A DNA stretch of 64,000 nucleotides from Paraphaeosphaeria minitans (lineage: Eukaryota; Ascomycota; Dothideomycetes; Pleosporales; Didymosphaeriaceae). The notes beneath the pieces were generated by a model. That model was not told the DNA's origin and ran no database searches. It saw only the letters and a program-made list of their open reading frames with translations. Location: contig WJXW01000006.1 of the NCBI GenBank assembly GCA_015832175.1, forward strand, positions 1,302,001 through 1,366,000. The letters run 5' to 3'. Both the position numbers and the translations under genes were made by a program. Below are positions 20,542-30,869 of this stretch, piece after piece (the first letter of the stretch is position 1; each line of letters begins with the position of its first letter).

Positions 20542-22442
20542 CTACAAATGAACGACTTGTTTCTGTCGGGGGTATCCTTGGTTGAAATAATGCTCTGATG
20601 AAGATGTAAGAGTACTTTCATCGTTGTAAAAGTGAACGCCGGGTGATGTGCTTTCTTCCCATTGCGGGAAAACAGGCGATGGCATCGCGTTGTGATTGGA
20701 TGGCATCATAGATGGTGGTATTTTGTGAACCATGCTCTCACTCGACACCTCAACAGGTTTCGGATCGTCACCCGCCATTTCGTAGATTTGCTCCGAATTG
20801 CCCTCGGCCTCGACTGGCTTTTGTGGACCGTGCGCCGAAAGCTCAGCCTTAGGATCCATGTCGCCAGCGACTTCGTGCGCCATTCCTCCGCCCATCTCGG
20901 CCTTGATGTGTTCTCCGGACACTTCGTGGGATATATTGTGCATAATGTCGGTGTCGGCAAGTTCGTGCTTCTTTAGCTTGGCCTTCCTCCGGCGGTACAG
21001 GAGGAATGCTACGAGGCTGATTACTGCGCCGACCACAACCAGGGCAACTACAATGCCTACGATCGCGCCTGTACTTAAGGCCTTGCCTGATTCGGCGCCA
21101 GGGTCTCCAGAATTGTTGCCAGTTCCTGGGTCACCCGCTCCATGGGTGGTCTCTGTGAGGGGAGGGAGGACTGCCACAATCTCTTCCTCGTTTTGAGATG
21201 ACGGGTAAAGTGCTTGGGACAGATTGAACGAATTCCGCTCGTAGTCGGCGGAGAGATAAGCGCTCTGCAAGAAGGCCCTTCCAAGGACATATTGGCTGTC
21301 ATTTGCTGCACGCTTCAAAGGAAAGTAGAGTTTCGGCGAAGAAGAGTTGGTTAGCTCGGCCGATGCGGTCAGGTAAAAATTGAAGTATGGCATGTTAATG
21401 GTGACGCCGGCACCATCGATCTCCGGACCGAGTGTGAAGGTCACGGTTGGGTCCTCCTGAAGCAGGGTCTGGTGCAAGCTCGTGTTCAAGAGGTACAGTT
21501 CGGTTTTCTCGTCCCATGTCAGGTTGAAGGCCTTCTCGAACTTTTCACACACGCTTTCGGGGAGCCAGATGTCGGGAACCAAAGTGCTAATGTAGGCAAT
21601 GATACCTGTGTGGAGAAGAGGATCGGCAGCCAGACTGGTCCTGATGGTCTGTATGGCGACCTGGAAATCGAATGACTGATCGCTTCCGAAGGGGAACGTC
21701 ACCGAGTTGGGCTGAAACTTGGTTGCATCGTATCCTCCCAGGACCAGGGTTCCATACACTTTTGGCGCTTTGTTGTATGCGCCTGCAGTGTACGACCAAG
21801 ACAGGCTGGGGATGGGGTCGTCGGTCTTGTTCCGCAGGTTTTGCATGAGACTCGGTATGGGCGTATTGTAGTCGGTGAAGTTGACCGGACGCGGGTTCAA
21901 GGCAAGAGAGCCAAGCCAGAAATCGTCGGTAACAATGCCTGCGACAGACTGGTTTTTGAGAGTAGGCAGGTTGTCTCCGGCCCAGCCCAGGGTGATGTCG
22001 TCCCATCCGTACTGTCCATCACCCTCTTGACCAACGCGGGCCTCGAGCCACGGCTCCAGTCCGTAGAAACCTTTCTCCTTCCAGGTCGAGGAGTTGTCGC
22101 GGGCATATAGACGACCGCGGGCTTCAAAGCAGTTGTCGTCGTTGCTGCTGCTGCTGCTGCATGCTTCGCTGAGCACCAGCCACGTGGCAGACTGGTCGTG
22201 GGCTGGCAGGACGCGAAACTGTTGTGCAGGCGTGCCGGCCTCTATGCGAAAGGTGCTCCATGGCCCTTCTTTGCCGTCCCTGCGGGGCGTTACGATAGAA
22301 TCCTTCGAGAATTGGGGGGTTGAACTGACCATTGCTGGCTAGGCCGTATGGAGAGAGGCGTCGCTGGGCCGGCCACTACCGCCAAGGCAACAACGGCGAG
22401 CACGACGAGGAGGACCGCAACGTGCGGCCGCTCGTGGACCAT
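20542..22442 (-). CDS. Membrane-anchored pepsin-fold (peptidase A1-like) protein, probably inactive
   Basis: Two exons, 22442-22330 and 22279-20542, give 616 residues. Exon 1 encodes a signal peptide (MVHERPHVAVLLVVLAVVAL...). The 50-bp intron (GTCAGT donor) joins PSQQW to DGKEGPWSTFRIEAGTPAQ, the usual start of the A1 domain. The lobes are recognisable (GIVTDDFWLGSLALNPRPVNF, LVLGGYDATKF, YVLGRAFLQSAYLSADYE). Where an active enzyme has D-T-G-S the sequence reads LPAHDQSATWLVL, and the second site reads STLVPDIWLPESVC, so neither catalytic D-T/S-G triad is present. A transmembrane helix (AIVGIVVALVVVGAVISLVAF) at about 445 is followed by RRRKAK and a cytoplasmic tail of about 150 residues. 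Many sequons suggest surface exposure. It may be a sensor or structural relative rather than a protease. Confidence 0.82.
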
Positions 22443-24337
22443 GGTGATGGTGGTGGTGGTGATGACTGGCGGCACTCGGGGGATTCGGAAGAGGAGCGAG
22501 AGTTGTGCTTCGCGGGAGGCGATCCGTCAGCCAGCACCGGGGGCCAAAAGACGCCCAGCGAGCAGGCGATGGTGTGCGGGATGGATGATACCGTATACCT
22601 ATTGGCCTGCAGACGAGGTTTTTACTGTTCAGCCGCTGGCCCCATGAAACGCTTGGAGAGGCGACGACGCTGTTTCTTTGGACGACGCGTGCTCTCCAAG
22701 CCCATGGCGCACGGCGGGCATTGCCGTATGCATCTCGTCGTCGCAGCGGGAGCGGAGCCTGGGCGCCCGCTGACTGCCCGCTGACTGCCCCCTTGGGGAG
22801 AAACTCTGATGCATGGCCAGGCCCTAGTGCGCGAAGGGTAGGTGGGTTTGAGATTGAGACGGGATGATAGGTACCTGCACACGCCCAGGAGCCAGGGTTG
22901 CGCGTCAGTGGCAGTCAGCCAGAACGAAGACATGGCCTTGTGGGCCGGCGGCGAAGACGTCGTGCGAAGAAGATTCGAAGAATAGCGTCGCCACTTGCGA
23001 GGTAGACTCAGCTGTGCCAGCGGCGAGGGATTGAAGCAAATGAAGCGGCTGCCGAGTGAAGACGCGGTGCGCAGAGGAGTCGGAGTCGGAGGCTGGGTAG
23101 GTACCGTACGTAATAGAGGCGGACTCAGCTGTGCCCTCGCTTGTAGGTAGGTATTCCCAGCGACTGGGGTTCTTACGAACCCACAAGGTTAGGTAGGTAC
23201 CTAGGTACCGGTAGTCGACGCGTGACCACCACTCGCGCCTGGCTAACGAACTACCCAGTCGAAACCTCTCTGCTACAGTCCACATACCTCGATCGTGGTA
23301 TTCCACGACAGTATATGTATGTGCTAGACACAGAAGCCCCAAGTATCGTGTCGCCGGATGAGTTGAACAGGCCGACGAAAGCTATCTGCGTGCTTTCAAG
23401 CCGAAAAACCCACTAACAGTGTTTCGTGAGAGACTGGTTAGGTATACGTCAATCAGACATGGCTTGCCAGAAGATCAACCTGTGGCACAGAAAGGGCGAT
23501 GAACAGCATGGACTAGCGTTGCGTCGAAGACAAGATCCACAAGATAAGATCCACAAGACAAGATCCACAAGACAAGATCCACAAGACAAGATCCACAAGA
23601 CAAGATCCACAAGAGAAGAAGAAGAAGAAGAAGAAGAAGAAGTCGCGAGCCTCTGGGGAAGCTGTGTGACACTTCTGTCATATCGTCATTTTTAATGGGT
23701 TTACCCAAAGCGCTTTGTGCCTCAAAAGTGCCGACTGATATAGACGAACATCCGGATAACCAGGCTCAATCAGTACTCCTCATCGGTACTCAAACGTGCA
23801 CATGAGCATAGTAATAGAAGAGGCGATTGATTTAGCACTTTACCCTAGAGGAGGGTAATGCATTACTGGTCGTCCTCGGGCTACGCCTCAGTATTGTAAT
23901 CAACCATTGGGTCGAAGACTTTGGCCATCCAAGCGGCTGCGCAAAAACAGTTACACCAGAGATAGAAACTCCTCACAATATTTTCATGAGTAGCGTGTCT
24001 CGAGGATACCACGCCGTGTGGTTGTTGTAAAGGCAGACAAGTGCCCTTCACCAGCACCTTCTTCGTCTTCACCTCACCCAAACCCTCCTTCCATCTATTA
24101 ACAAACCTGCACTAGCGTACCTTCCATCTATGCGGCGGCAATGTTTACATACACCCGGACGGCGAGCCGCTCAGCCTCTTCGCACTCTCTCCACCCACCT
24201 CAGCTCTCGTTATCCCAACATCGCTACAACACGCACCCCATTCATTATCTACAGTTACACGTATTGAATATATTTGCTAACACGCCCTCGCGAAGCAATC
24301 CGCAGAACAGGACTTTGAGAGCTGGCGGCTTGCCAAC
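22443..24337. promoter_or_regulatory. 1.9-kb divergent intergenic region
   Basis: It lies between the start of the pepsin-fold gene (minus) and the orphan gene at 24338 (plus). TAGGTAGGTACC-type elements are at about 22868-22880, 23095-23108 and 23142-23212, and a 14-bp tandem array is at 23531. Short frames in both directions are not supported as genes. Confidence 0.45.
23531..23641. repeat. 14-bp tandem array followed by (GAA)n
   Basis: Six copies of CAAGATCCACAAGA occupy 23531-23614 (the second copy starts with T). About nine GAA triplets follow directly to 23641. The array lies in non-coding sequence. Confidence 0.95.
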
Positions 24338-25393
24338 ATGCCAGCCAGTGACAAACGGAAGGCGGCGAGGGTGGCTAGGGCGCTCGGTGGGGGGAATACG
24401 GCACCGGATGCTGACAGTACGCTGGACAGAGATAGCTTGGACGAGATGCCCGCCAACGAGAAATCGGAAGGCCAACGTAACATGGAGGCGATGCTCAGTC
24501 AATGCCTCGGCGCAATGAAGAAGGAGTACCCCCTTCATTACAATAGTTGCCCCTATATCGCCAATCTGTCCCAAGAAGACACAGAATTTGATAATCTCAC
24601 GGCAGAAGACATACAGAATCCTCGATTCGACCATATCATCAGTTTCATGAAACAACGCGGATTCCCGAAAGTCCCTACCGGTACAGCAGCCAACAACCTC
24701 ATCAAACAATACGAAGCCATGAAGGGCAAGCAGAAGGCAGCTGGACAGCCCTCGCAAGACAATACTGCCGCAGGTCATTCAACGTCCTACACGGCCGCGC
24801 TTTGTCAGTTCCTCGCCGTGAGCAAAGGCGAGAAGGGCTCTGATGTCAATCAGCTCATCAATGCCATCAAACAATTGGAAGAAGCTAGTGCTAGGGCCTT
24901 TTCGAGGCCAAAGCTGACGGAGCAGATGCCAAAACAGAAGGCAACTGGACAGTCCTCACAAGACAATACTGTCGCGGGTCCTCCAACATCCGACACGATG
25001 ATGGAGAAGGACAACCGCAATGCAGCTGGAAAGCCTTCAACTGACAAACCCAATTGCTTTGCGCCTATCTTCAAAAGACGCATGCGGGAATACATCAGGA
25101 AGGAAGAGCGGAAGAAACGCCGAGAGGAGGCAGCCAGGAAGGACTCTCAAGTCTCTACCACTGAGCATCTCCCTGGCAACGATCCGTCGGGCGAGCCCAC
25201 GCAGAATACACACGGCATCACGCTCCCAGGATTGGCGGAGCCGAAGGACACCGCGCAAGACTCCGCTGGACAGGACTTGAAGGGCAGTGCCATAGCTGCT
25301 TTTTCGAAGGATGCGCCCGTGCCGATGCTCATCCATGATCTCAACCAGCCGAACCCGGACTATGAACTGTTGATCGAGAACGGTTTCATGTAG
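24338..25393 (+). CDS. Orphan hydrophilic protein, frame interrupted by TAG
   Basis: The frame opens at MPASDKRKAARVARAL and runs 351 residues to a TAG at 25391-25393. The protein is charged and low in hydrophobic residues apart from a segment around residues 45-115 (MEAMLSQCLGAMKKEYPLHY, FDHIISFMKQRGFPKVP). An internal motif recurs three times: GKQKAAGQPSQDNTAAG, PKQKATGQSSQDNTVAG and a shorter AAGKPSTDKP. A basic patch, RRMREYIRKEERKKRR, follows. I recognise no family. The same frame stays open for another 110 codons after the stop (see the next entry), so this is either a truncated allele or one with readthrough. It has no intron. The neighbouring genes are also degraded or lineage-specific. 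Confidence 0.5.
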   Translation: MPASDKRKAARVARALGGGNTAPDADSTLDRDSLDEMPANEKSEGQRNMEAMLSQCLGAMKKEYPLHYNSCPYIANLSQEDTEFDNLTAEDIQNPRFDHIISFMKQRGFPKVPTGTAANNLIKQYEAMKGKQKAAGQPSQDNTAAGHSTSYTAALCQFLAVSKGEKGSDVNQLINAIKQLEEASARAFSRPKLTEQMPKQKATGQSSQDNTVAGPPTSDTMMEKDNRNAAGKPSTDKPNCFAPIFKRRMREYIRKEERKKRREEAARKDSQVSTTEHLPGNDPSGEPTQNTHGITLPGLAEPKDTAQDSAGQDLKGSAIAAFSKDAPVPMLIHDLNQPNPDYELLIENGFM

Positions 25394-25726
25394 TACCTGA
25401 ACCGCATAGGCAAGGAACAAGACTCTCCATGCAAGGGCGATCTGTACACAAGGATCGGTAAGCTCTGCGACCTAGAAATGTTCAAAGAGATACTCCAGGC
25501 AGAGACAATAATCAGTCGGACGGAAAGAAATCAAACCCGTAAAATGGCTTCAGAGATGCTCGAGAAGATCAAGGCTTTAAGGAAGCAATGTCTCGATCAG
25601 ATGACCAAACAACAAGAGACGTGCACTCAGGCCAAGGAGCTGCGATTAGAGCTGATGGGCAAGCTTCTCAATTATTATGGTGATAATGCAGGGTCTAGAA
25701 ATGGACCTAAACAAGATCAGCCATAA
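25394..25726 (+). pseudogene. In-frame continuation of the orphan gene beyond TAG
   Basis: Immediately after the TAG the same frame continues with YLNRIGKEQDSP and ends at a TAA at 25724-25726. It encodes a helical, coiled-coil-like stretch (MLEKIKALRKQC, KELRLELMGKLLNYYG). Changing one base (TAG to CAG) would give ENGFM-Q-YLNRIG and a 462-residue product. The continuation supports a nonsense mutation rather than a natural C-terminus, though a very recent stop or programmed readthrough cannot be excluded. Confidence 0.55.
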
Positions 25727-26041
25727 GTCGGCGTTCCAGGGGCGTTGAGTGGTGCAGTTTTCTAGCTGTACTTGTGTTTCTTGGGTTTGATTGAATACTC
25801 TCTGTCACCCAATTTGGATGCGACACCAAGGCAGACAGACCTCGGGTAAACCCTTCCAAGTTGACAATGGCAATAGATATGTTTCTCTCAAACACCTTGT
25901 TTATTGCGAGACGGTCATATCGTTCTCTCCATTTCACATGCGCGTTTGACCAGATCAACGCGTGTGCCAGATAGTACTTACCCAAATTCCCCAATGTCCA
26001 AGCATCTACATCCACTCACTCCGCTCCCAGACCTACCCGCT
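25727..26041. other. Intergenic
   Basis: Between the orphan gene and the end of the MFS remnant. No gene seen. Confidence 0.45.
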
Positions 26042-26555
26042 TTATGCAACAGCAAATTTACTCCTCTGCCTCAACACCTTGCCCCATTCGTAGATGGCCC
26101 AGATGCTAAATATACCCAGCACTATTAACGTAGCTAGGAAGCTCACATCGCCATCCAAACACACTTTCTCGAACATGGGCCTCGCAATTAGGATGGCGGC
26201 GAAGGCGAGCAGACTCCGCGCTAAGCTGTTACCTAGCCGCGAAGATGGAGGCCGCATAGCGCGGATAGATGTTCGGGATGTAAAGCAGAATGGACTGGAA
26301 GATGAAGTAGACGCCTGGTTTACCATGAGTTAGTCTACAATCCAGAAGGGAAAGCGCATGGAGAAATATCACGTACCAATGATGATCAGCCCGAACCCAA
26401 ATCGTCGGCGCAATCCAGTGGCTACGGTACCCTCGGCGCGGGCTGACCACGCATACATGACCAACCCGATGGACATGAGCGACGACGTGATAAGACCGGG
26501 TAGCAGGTGATTCTCGAGCTCGCCGAAGGTGAAGACATATCAAATTAATGCGTTG
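26042..26555 (-). pseudogene. C-terminal remnant of an MFS drug-type transporter
   Basis: On the minus strand the pieces are FGELENHLLPG, SLMSIGLVMYAWSAR, then in another frame YRSHWIAPTI, then back in the first frame FGFGLIIIG. After a short intron come VYFIFQSILLYI and YPRYAASIFAA, then in another frame LARSLLAFAAILIARPMFEKV and a final helix ending KVLRQRSKFAVA. This order is the last third of DHA1-type fungal MFS transporters (HWI-P-I, YPRYAAS-A-N-ARS, PMF/Y). At least three frame changes are needed, including a stop (TAA) just after IFAAR, so it is broken. No N-terminal two-thirds was found upstream. Confidence 0.7.
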
Positions 26556-26602
26556 TTGACAGACATGGAATCACGCAAGAATATCAGGGTGTGACTCCAA
26601 TA

Positions 26603-26923
26603 TTATTTCTTTCTCGTCGATGGCCCAAACACAAGGAGACCGACTTCAACAAAGGAAATACATGCAGCTGTGAGTGCGGCCATAAAGAGTGTAGCGATGC
26701 CAAGCTTCAGGTTGAGCATCATCCAAAAGTGTACAAGGAATACATCTCGTCCCAAGAAAGAAACTAAAACACAAACCAACGAAGTCATTCCTCCAAGCCA
26801 TAGTACGCCTGGATAACATGCCATCCACCAGGAAAACGCCACCAGTGCCTGCAATGCAAGGAAAAGTTGATCATGTACAGTGGCCTGCGGATTTACGCCA
26901 GTAAAGAAGGATGCGGCGCACAA
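26603..26923 (-). CDS. Possible multi-span membrane protein fragment
   Basis: An open minus-strand frame of about 105 residues is dominated by hydrophobic segments (LFLALQALVAFSWWMACY, MTSLVCVLVSFLG, LGIATLFMAALTAACISFVEV). It ends GPSTRKK. A TTTGCTAG acceptor-like site lies just before it, so an upstream exon around 26940-27110 is conceivable. I cannot assign a family. It may be a separate small membrane protein or part of the degraded transporter locus. Confidence 0.3.
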   Translation of the reverse strand: MCAASFFTGVNPQATVHDQLFLALQALVAFSWWMACYPGVLWLGGMTSLVCVLVSFLGRDVFLVHFWMMLNLKLGIATLFMAALTAACISFVEVGLLVFGPSTRKK

Positions 26924-27325
26924 GAGGACAAAACGCTAGCAAATGGATGAGTGTATGTATAGTTTGGTTCGTAGATGTGGAGTCGTGTCGACCATGTGTG
27001 CATTCGTGATAGGCTGGGTCGCGATTCTGCGCTTTGGCGATGGTTCTCCATTTTCATGTCGTGCAACGTCGCTTTGGTCCCAGCTGCCCAGCACAGATCA
27101 TCAACTTCGGTGTTGCAAGTCATCAATGCAAGCGACTGATCAGACCGATGTAGCCGTGGCCTCAATGCCAACAACTTTGTGCAGCACTATCGGCGCCGGC
27201 CGACTCATTCGCTCGAAGACTGCAGATCGTACTTGACTAGGCCGAAAGCTTGCAGCTTGTGCCGATCCCAACGTCCTGCGCGACGCCGCGGCATGCTTCT
27301 TGCAGTACTGAAGCTAGAGAGCTCT
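26924..27325. other. Intergenic
   Basis: 3' flank of the FHA-domain gene and upstream of the membrane fragment. No supported gene; a minus-strand frame could hold an extra 5' exon for that fragment. Confidence 0.4.
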
Positions 27326-29574
27326 TCACCGGTCGACCTTTGGATAGTCATTGAGCCAGGCCATGACCGCTACACCCAGGGCAACGACTGTAAGCATGGA
27401 GATTGCCGGAGCACCGTGGAGGAGGGCAAGATCGTTTCGGTTGACCCGTGTTGCCAGAGCCGGTGAAGTCTTGTTGGACGCTGCCGTGTCTTTGTGCTCA
27501 GTCGGAAGGCCGTTTTGGCCCTTTCGTGCAATAGCGCTGTTGCCATCCACATCCCCATCCTTCTCATTAATATTCGTGATCTCGCCCTCTTCTACGTCTT
27601 CGGCATCCATGGACCTCTCTGTCTGGTCATCTGCTGCCTCTTGCGCAGATCCGCTGTGGCTGCGACTACGACGCTTGGCCTCCTTGCCAGCCGTCTTTGC
27701 GTTGTCATTACGGATGTTTTCAATCATCTCTGCCAGACTCTTGCGATCGGCCTCTGCAGTTTCGGCACGCTGACGGTATTTCTCCATCTGCAACTTCATT
27801 TCGTTCATCTCGGACACCATCGTATCAAGTCGCTGCTGGAGGCGAGACGTGGTGGCATCTGCAAGATTCGAAGAGCCGTTGGCAACGATGGTTTCGGTAT
27901 CGTCCGTGTCGTCGTGAACCTCGTCCTTGTGGGTGTCTCCATTGGCCAAGTCTAATTCGGCGGAGAGGCGCTCACGTTCAAGCCGGTTGGCTTTCTCTTC
28001 GGCAACCTCCCTTGCACGGCGCTCTTCCGTCAGCATAGCTTCAAGATCCCTAAGCCGAACGCTCTGAGACTCTATTTCCCTCCTTGCAGTTTGCAGAGCT
28101 TCGTTCAGTGTCGACAACTGCGCATCAGACCTCACGGGCGATCCTGTGCTCTTCACCTTCTCTGTGTCCATCCTCTTCAACGACGGGGCATCCGGCTTCT
28201 CGGGCAAGGGTTGCTGAGGTGGGGGTGCCGGCGGGTCGGAAAACCTGGCCTTGAGGTTCGCATCTTTGATGGGCGAGATCTTTGTAGAAGTGATAGGCGA
28301 AGTTTTGGTCGAATCCTTCTTCGGGTCCATCGAAAGGATAGCGTTGATATAGGAATGCGTCTGCTGGAGGTCTTGTGATTGTTGTCGCGCAGCTTTCATT
28401 TCCGCCTTCAGATACCGTTAGTACGTGCATAATGTATGTAGTAAGTGATACTTACGTTCAGCTTCTTGACAACTTGCTCCATTGTGATTGGCTGAAGCCA
28501 GAAGTTGGGGTGCCGCGGTTGCTGCATGGCACCAACGTTGCTTCCCATGACGACGGGCCCTGCCAGGCGCTGACCGTTGATCGATCCCTGGCTCGGGGTG
28601 CGACCCCGCATGTTGACCATCTGCTGCTGGCCGCCGGGACCCACCATGTTTGACAGCTGTTGTCCGTCCATCTCCCCAAAGTTGAGGTCCGCCATGTTGT
28701 TCCCGGTGTGTGAGTAAATGCCAGCGTGCTCGACACGGGCGGCGACCTTGTGGTGAACGATGGTCTTCTGATCCTCGCTCACAATGTCGATTCCTAGTTC
28801 CAACATGTCTTGCTCGCGCAGCTCGTGGGGGTCGGAGTCACGGTTCTCTTGAGACAGTCGCTGGCCATTGACGAAGGTGCCGTTGGATGACTTGACGTCG
28901 CGGATCCAGATCTTCCCGCTGCGATCGGCCCAGACCTCGGCGTGCTGGCGCGACAGGACCTTGGAGTCAAAGTAGCCGTTCTGCGGCGTGGGTATGGTCT
29001 TGTTGTTTGTTTGTCGGCCGATGCGCAAAACGTCTGGGAAGAACGGCACGGTGATCGTCTTTCGCTCAAAGGTGCCGTTCATGGGGATGAGATGCAGGAT
29101 CGCTTGTGCCTCTTGCATCGGGGTGCGCGGGCCGCCGTTGGTCTGCGACTGGGTGGTGCCGTTGTGCTGCGACGGCAGCGGCGCGGGTGAGTGTAGCTGA
29201 GTCATGGCGGCGGCAGCCGAGGGGCCTTGGCCGGTTGAGGTGAGAGATTGCGGACGAGCGTTTGTGATGCCGGCGACTGGTTCTGTTTTCGTGGCAGGCC
29301 ATAGCCCTCTTGGCGCCTTCTTGCGCGCCGCCCAGGTGGTGCCGTCGGCAGCGGGTGAAGCTGCTGCGCCGCTCGTCTGTGAAGAGGAGGCGGTGGAGAT
29401 GGTGGAGGTGGACGAGGCCTGCGAGGACAGCGATGAGGACGAGTTGGAGCGCTGTGCACTTTTCCGGGGCATGAACATCCTGAAATCGTCGCTCATGGGG
29501 GCAGCTCCGTTGGGGGCGTTAGGCCCACTCCATCTGTTCTGGAAGTTTACAGGAGGAGCAACTGCCGTCATCAC
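27326..29574 (-). CDS. FHA-domain, coiled-coil, tail-anchored protein (SLMAP/Far10/PRO45-type STRIPAK subunit)
   Basis: Exons are 29574-28456 and 28405-27326, with a 50-bp intron carrying a GTACTAAC branch site; 732 residues. The N-terminal 155 residues are Ser/Ala/Thr-rich. An FHA domain spans about 158-283, with phosphothreonine-binding elements RIGR (184-187), SRQHA (208-212) and SSNGTFVNG (229-237). After a linker come long coiled coils (LNEALQTARREIESQS, LEAMLTEERRAREVAEEKAN, LQQRLDTMVSEMNEMK) and a single C-terminal helix (ISMLTVVALGVAVMAWL) with eight residues after it, a tail anchor. This combination is the known architecture of SLMAP in animals, Far9/Far10 in yeast, HAM-4 in Neurospora and PRO45 in Sordaria. 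These place the STRIPAK phosphatase-kinase complex at the nuclear envelope, ER and mitochondria, and are needed for hyphal fusion and fruiting-body development. Confidence 0.88.
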
Positions 29575-30373
29575 AGTGGATGTGCAGCGCGGCTGCCCGG
29601 GTGGATGGTTGCAGGTGCGTGTTGGCGAGTGCCGTCACTTTCCCTCATGCAACCCCCGTGGCTGCTGTCGGCTCGTCCTGGCGGGGGCCCACAGCGCGAA
29701 CGCCGCCCAGGTGTGGACAGCGGCGACGGCGATGCAGCAGCGTCTTCACGCACGCATGGGCTGGTCGAGCGCCTCGCGGGCAGGCTGGCAGCGGGCGGTT
29801 TCGGACGGGGGCGTGGGCGCCGGGCGATGTGTCGTGTGCTTTTCGTCGAAAGCCCGTGCGAGTCGTCAGGGCAGGCTCGCCGTCGAGGGATGGGTGTTGC
29901 TGGAGAGAGGGCGGGCGGGCCGAAGGCGGGCGCGGCGATGGACGTCAGCGGTGTGCTGCTCGCGAGATGTACGGCTGCGATGCCGACTTTGGCTCTGGAA
30001 GAGGCGGATGAAGTGAGGCCTTGTTCTTCTCCACACGTTGCTCCGAGCGCTGGGCGCCGTCTGCAGCTCGAAACGTGATGGGAGCGGAAAGGAAGCGCAC
30101 AAACAGCGACGATGCTGTGCTATGAGGCCGAAATGCACGTTGGATCTATGTGTCTACTGACCAACAGGTGATTTTAGACATCCGCATGTTTGGCCGTCTG
30201 CATTCCGTGCCTGTGTGTTTCTGTCCCTATATCATGTGACCTTGCCCGCATTGGGACTGTCCCCGATCGATGCTAGCTTGGTTGTGTCCAGGTGCTGTGG
30301 GACCGCCGCCGACAGCCCGCCGACGACTCGAGCTCTTGCTTGCCTCTCCACGCACGTCGACGTATCAATCATT
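29575..30373. promoter_or_regulatory. Divergent promoter region, FHA protein / MGR2
   Basis: The region is GC-rich and carries long chance frames on both strands, but no recognisable product. It separates two conserved genes transcribed away from each other. Confidence 0.5.
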
Positions 30374-30869
30374 ATGCCTGTTCCTGTAGGAGCGATGCCA
30401 GCTGGCCAGCATGGCCCTTCCACCCTCGACAAACGTGAGGATCCATATCCTGCTTCCACCGAAGCACTGCTAACGAGATGCAGTCAAGATGGGTGGCATG
30501 ATGGGAGGATCTGTAGGCCTGATCATTGGCTTCATCTTTGGTGCGCACCCTACCGAGGTACATCCAAGACGTAGCTCACAGCATCAGGCTTCACGAACAT
30601 TGTGCGCTTCGGTCCTGGACCCAGTGGTATGCTTCGGACGCTAGGTCAATACATGGTCGGCTCAGCAGCAACCTTCGGGTAATAGCCTCCCTGCTGGCGC
30701 AGAACGACAAGGCTGACTGAACACAAGATTTTTCATGGCCATCGGTACCACCATTCGCACAGAGAGTTCGCCCATCGCCGCCGAGGCCTTTGCGAAGATC
30801 AACAGGCAGCCGATGATTCTCCCACGTCAGTACCAGTACCCACGGGTCTCTCGCGAGGAGAAGAACTAG
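30374..30869 (+). CDS. MGR2: Mitochondrial import translocase (TIM23) subunit Mgr2 / ROMO1 family
   Basis: Four short exons, 30374-30434, 30484-30540, 30588-30678 and 30728-30869, with introns of 49, 47 and 49 bp, give 116 residues. No single unspliced frame shows this protein. The spliced sequence has the full family signature: GPSTLDKLKMGGMMGGSVGL, then IIGFIFGGFTIVRFGPGPSG, then MLRTLGQYMVGSAATFGFFM, then AIGTTIRTES. Two Gly-rich transmembrane helices cross the inner membrane. In yeast, Mgr2 couples Tim21 to the TIM23 core and gates lateral release of preproteins. The C-terminal extension (RQPMILPRQYQYPRVSREEK) is the usual fungal one. All phases agree (1, 1, 2). Confidence 0.93.

Noticed and set aside
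29602..30138. Long GC-rich frames on both strands between the FHA and MGR2 genes
   Set aside because: Low-complexity Arg/Gly translations in several frames at once are expected from GC-rich promoter and 5' UTR sequence.
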